A stretch of 64,000 nucleotides of DNA, taken from assembly GCF_014230465.1 (NCBI RefSeq), contig NZ_JAAXCY010000004.1, positions 496,001-560,000 on the forward strand. Reading direction: 5' to 3'. Positions 61,984 to 64,000 of this stretch are shown here, piece by piece (position 1 is the stretch's first letter; the number at the start of each line of letters is the position of its first letter). The notes under the pieces were generated by a model. The model did no database searches. It worked only from the letters and a program-made list of their open reading frames with translations, and was not told where the DNA came from. The position numbers and the translations under genes are program-made. The DNA comes from Pseudomonas cremoris. GTDB taxonomy: Bacteria; Pseudomonadota; Gammaproteobacteria; Pseudomonadales; Pseudomonadaceae.

Positions 61984-63374
61984 CCCAGCGCCTTGGCTGC
62001 ACGGATGTAACGGCGTGCACTGCGCGCCAGGCGCACCAGCAGCATCCCCGCTGCGCAACTCAGGCCCACGATCAGCCCTTGCCACAAACCGCTTGGGCCG
62101 CTGGGTTCGCCGAACCAGTCGGTCAGCCCCAGCGCGTAACCTACCGGTAGCCCCACGCCCCAGTAGGCAAACAGCGTCAGCACCATGGTTACCCGAGTGT
62201 CCTGATAGCCCCGCAATGCACCGGCAGCCGTGACCTGGATCGAATCGGAAAACTGGAACAGCGCGGAAAACACGATCAACGTCGAGGCCAGGTGAATCAC
62301 CACCGGGTCCGGGGTGTAGATCGCCGCAATCTGCTCGCGAAACACCAGCATCAGGCTGCACGACAGGCAGGCGTACGCCAACGCCGTGCCCATGCCGATC
62401 CCTGCCGCGAAGCGCGCTTCACGCGGCTCGCCACGGCCCAGGGCCTGGCCCACGCGTACAGTGACGGCCATGCTTAGGGAGTAGGGAATCATGAACACCA
62501 GGGAGCTGACGTTCAGGGCGATCTGATGCCCCGACACCACCGTGGCCCCCAGGCTGCCGATCAGCAGGGCGATCACCGCGAAGATGCTCGACTCGGCAAA
62601 GATCGCGATGCCAATGGGCAGGCCGATGCTCAACACGCGCTTGATCACCGCCCATTGCGGCCAGTCGAAACGCTTGAACAGTTCGCTGCTCTGGTAAGCC
62701 GGGCCAAAACGCGTCCAGCCGGCCAGGCCGAGCATCATCACCCACATCGCAATGGCCGTGGCCCAGCCACAGCCGACGCCGCCCATGGCCGGCACGCCCA
62801 GGTGGCCATAGATGAAGATGTAGTTCAGCGGAATATTCAGCGCCAGGCCACACAGGCCCATGACCATGCTCGGCCGGGTGCGGCCCAGGCCATCACTGAA
62901 GCAGCGCAACACGTAATAGAAGGCGATGGCCGGCATGCCGGCGGCGATCCCGTGCAGGTAGCCCATGGAGGGCTTGATCAAGTCGGCCTCAACCTTCATC
63001 GCGTGCAAAATAGGCTCGGCGCACAACAGCGACAAGGCGGCTGTGATCCCCACCACCAAGGCCAGCCACAGTGACTGACGCACCAACGGCCCGATCTCAC
63101 TGAACTGGCCGGCGCCGAAACGCTGGGCGACTTTTGGCGTCGTTGCCAACAACGTGCCGGTCATCAGCAGATACACCGGAATCCAGATCGAATTGCCCAG
63201 GCCCACCGCCGCCAGATCCTGCGGGCTGACTCGCCCGGCCATCACCGCGTCGACAAAGCTCATGGCAGTGGTGGCCAGTTGGCCGATCATGATCGGCAGG
63301 GCGAGTGTCAGCAGGTCGCGCACTTCCCGGCTGATGCGGGCAGGGCGGGTGAGGAGGGCGGCGGCAGTGTTCAC
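61980..63374 (-). CDS. MATE-family multidrug efflux pump (PmpM-like)
   Basis: 464 residues from the GTG at 63374, where the protein begins [14 protein letters not shown] and aligns to the N-terminus of P. aeruginosa PmpM; a TTG eleven codons upstream is possible. Twelve hydrophobic segments; MATE motifs [19 protein letters not shown] and [15 protein letters not shown] are present. PmpM is a proton-coupled exporter of cationic drugs, fluoroquinolones and benzalkonium. It is divergent from pdxB with 133 bases between. Confidence 0.92.
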   Translation of the reverse strand: MNTAAALLTRPARISREVRDLLTLALPIMIGQLATTAMSFVDAVMAGRVSPQDLAAVGLGNSIWIPVYLLMTGTLLATTPKVAQRFGAGQFSEIGPLVRQSLWLALVVGITAALSLLCAEPILHAMKVEADLIKPSMGYLHGIAAGMPAIAFYYVLRCFSDGLGRTRPSMVMGLCGLALNIPLNYIFIYGHLGVPAMGGVGCGWATAIAMWVMMLGLAGWTRFGPAYQSSELFKRFDWPQWAVIKRVLSIGLPIGIAIFAESSIFAVIALLIGSLGATVVSGHQIALNVSSLVFMIPYSLSMAVTVRVGQALGRGEPREARFAAGIGMGTALAYACLSCSLMLVFREQIAAIYTPDPVVIHLASTLIVFSALFQFSDSIQVTAAGALRGYQDTRVTMVLTLFAYWGVGLPVGYALGLTDWFGEPSGPSGLWQGLIVGLSCAAGMLLVRLARSARRYIRAAKALG

Positions 63375-63507
63375 GTACGGGTGTCCAGGAATAAGGGGGA
63401 AGCGCAAGGACGGCGGATTCTACGCCTTGACACACTGGTCAGGAAAAAACCTGTGTTAGCGATTTGTAAGCGCCCTGTACACTGCGGGTCCGCCAAAGGA
63501 GCCTGCC

Positions 63508-64000
63508 ATGCTGATTGTTGCCGACGAAAATATTCCGCTGCTCGACGCCTTCTTCGAAGGGTTTGGCGAGATTCGCCGCGTGCCCGGCCGTTCCATCGAC
63601 CGTGCCACCGTCGAGCAGGCCGATGTCTTGCTGGTGCGCTCGGTGACCAACGTCAACCGTGCCTTGTTGGAGGGCACCCCGGTGCGTTTTGTCGGCACCT
63701 GCACCATTGGCACCGATCACCTGGACCTCGATTATTTCAAGCAGGCCGGTATCCAGTGGTCCAGCGCACCAGGCTGCAATGCCCGTGGCGTCGTGGACTA
63801 CGTGTTGGGCAGCCTGCAGACCCTGGCCGAAATCGAAGGGGCCGACCTCAATCAACGTACCTACGGCGTAGTGGGTGCTGGTGAAGTGGGCGGGCGACTG
63901 GTCAAGGTACTCAAGGGCCTGGGCTGGAACGTGCTGGTCTGCGACCCGCCGCGGCAGATCGCCGAGGACGGTGATTACGTCAGCCTGGAACAGATCATCG
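63508..64000 (+). CDS. pdxB: Erythronate-4-phosphate dehydrogenase, N-terminal part
   Basis: Open to the window end; the visible 164 codons begin [20 protein letters not shown], the family start, with AAAGGAG upstream. The early motif [10 protein letters not shown] and the Rossmann motif [16 protein letters not shown] are clear. Second step of pyridoxal 5'-phosphate biosynthesis, oxidising 4-phosphoerythronate. The catalytic half is outside. Confidence 0.95.
   Translation, partial: MLIVADENIPLLDAFFEGFGEIRRVPGRSIDRATVEQADVLLVRSVTNVNRALLEGTPVRFVGTCTIGTDHLDLDYFKQAGIQWSSAPGCNARGVVDYVLGSLQTLAEIEGADLNQRTYGVVGAGEVGGRLVKVLKGLGWNVLVCDPPRQIAEDGDYVSLEQII

Overview
The window looks like a stretch of a Pseudomonas chromosome of the fluorescens type. 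The grounds are GC-rich coding sequence with many overlapping start/stop junctions, recognisable Pseudomonas genes (purC, pobA/pobR, rnd-ycgL, pxpABC, cysK, lpxO, acnA, rlmM, tusA, a PmpM-like MATE pump, pdxB), and many copies of two REP/REPIN-type palindromic repeats whose long form begins GTGGGAGCGGGCTTGCTCGC or TGTAGTGAGCGGGCTTG. Both ends are open: purC is cut at base 1 and pdxB at base 64000. No prophage, integron, CRISPR array, insertion sequence or origin was seen.

Layout. 1-1454: end of purC, tRNA-Ser(CGA), a relBE-type toxin-antitoxin pair with a strong operator palindrome, and a tiny lysine-rich gene. 1471-9781: MFS pump, AraC regulator and SDR, then a divergent LysR / three-gene catabolic operon (MHS transporter, Zn amidohydrolase, histone-deacetylase-like deacylase). 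9855-11124: small exported peptide, higBA-type toxin-antitoxin pair and a poorly coding gap. 11125-16793: beta-propeller protein, LysR, a CitA-like citrate-type symporter coupled to a ModA-like binding protein, and small genes. 16853-27494: transporters and oxidoreductases, most next to a LysR regulator, including an AruI-like 2-ketoacid decarboxylase plus aldehyde dehydrogenase. 27595-31617: pobR/pobA (4-hydroxybenzoate to protocatechuate) followed by a 14-TM efflux pump. 31751-35833: tandem-cache protein, PheC-like periplasmic dehydratase, glutamine-synthetase-fold ligase and a methyltransferase. 35956-48273: housekeeping genes (RNase D, YcgL, YcgN, SPOUT methylase, YajD, oligopeptidase B, class II amidotransferase) with a degenerate metallopeptidase-like protein. 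48384-51845: LysR plus pxpABC (5-oxoproline catabolism). 51961-64000: MoxR/VWA pair, DUF748 protein, cysK, lpxO, acnA, rlmM, tusA, MATE pump and pdxB.

There are seven LysR and two AraC regulators, mostly beside small transport or catabolic units, so the first half is a mosaic of nutrient-specific modules and the second half is mostly core genome. Eleven loci carry the GTGGGAGCGGG-type repeat and three carry the GTAGTGAGCGGG-type repeat. Eight of the eleven lie between convergent genes, where they probably act as bidirectional terminators.

The least explained pieces are the LysR/MHS/amidohydrolase/HDAC-like operon, the binding protein coupled to a secondary transporter without ABC partners, the peptidase-like protein lacking its HExxH motif, the metallo-beta-lactamase-fold protein with an altered metal motif, and several very small genes. 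Nothing here is proven to be a new system. All function calls come from reading sequence motifs and remembered families; no database search was run.
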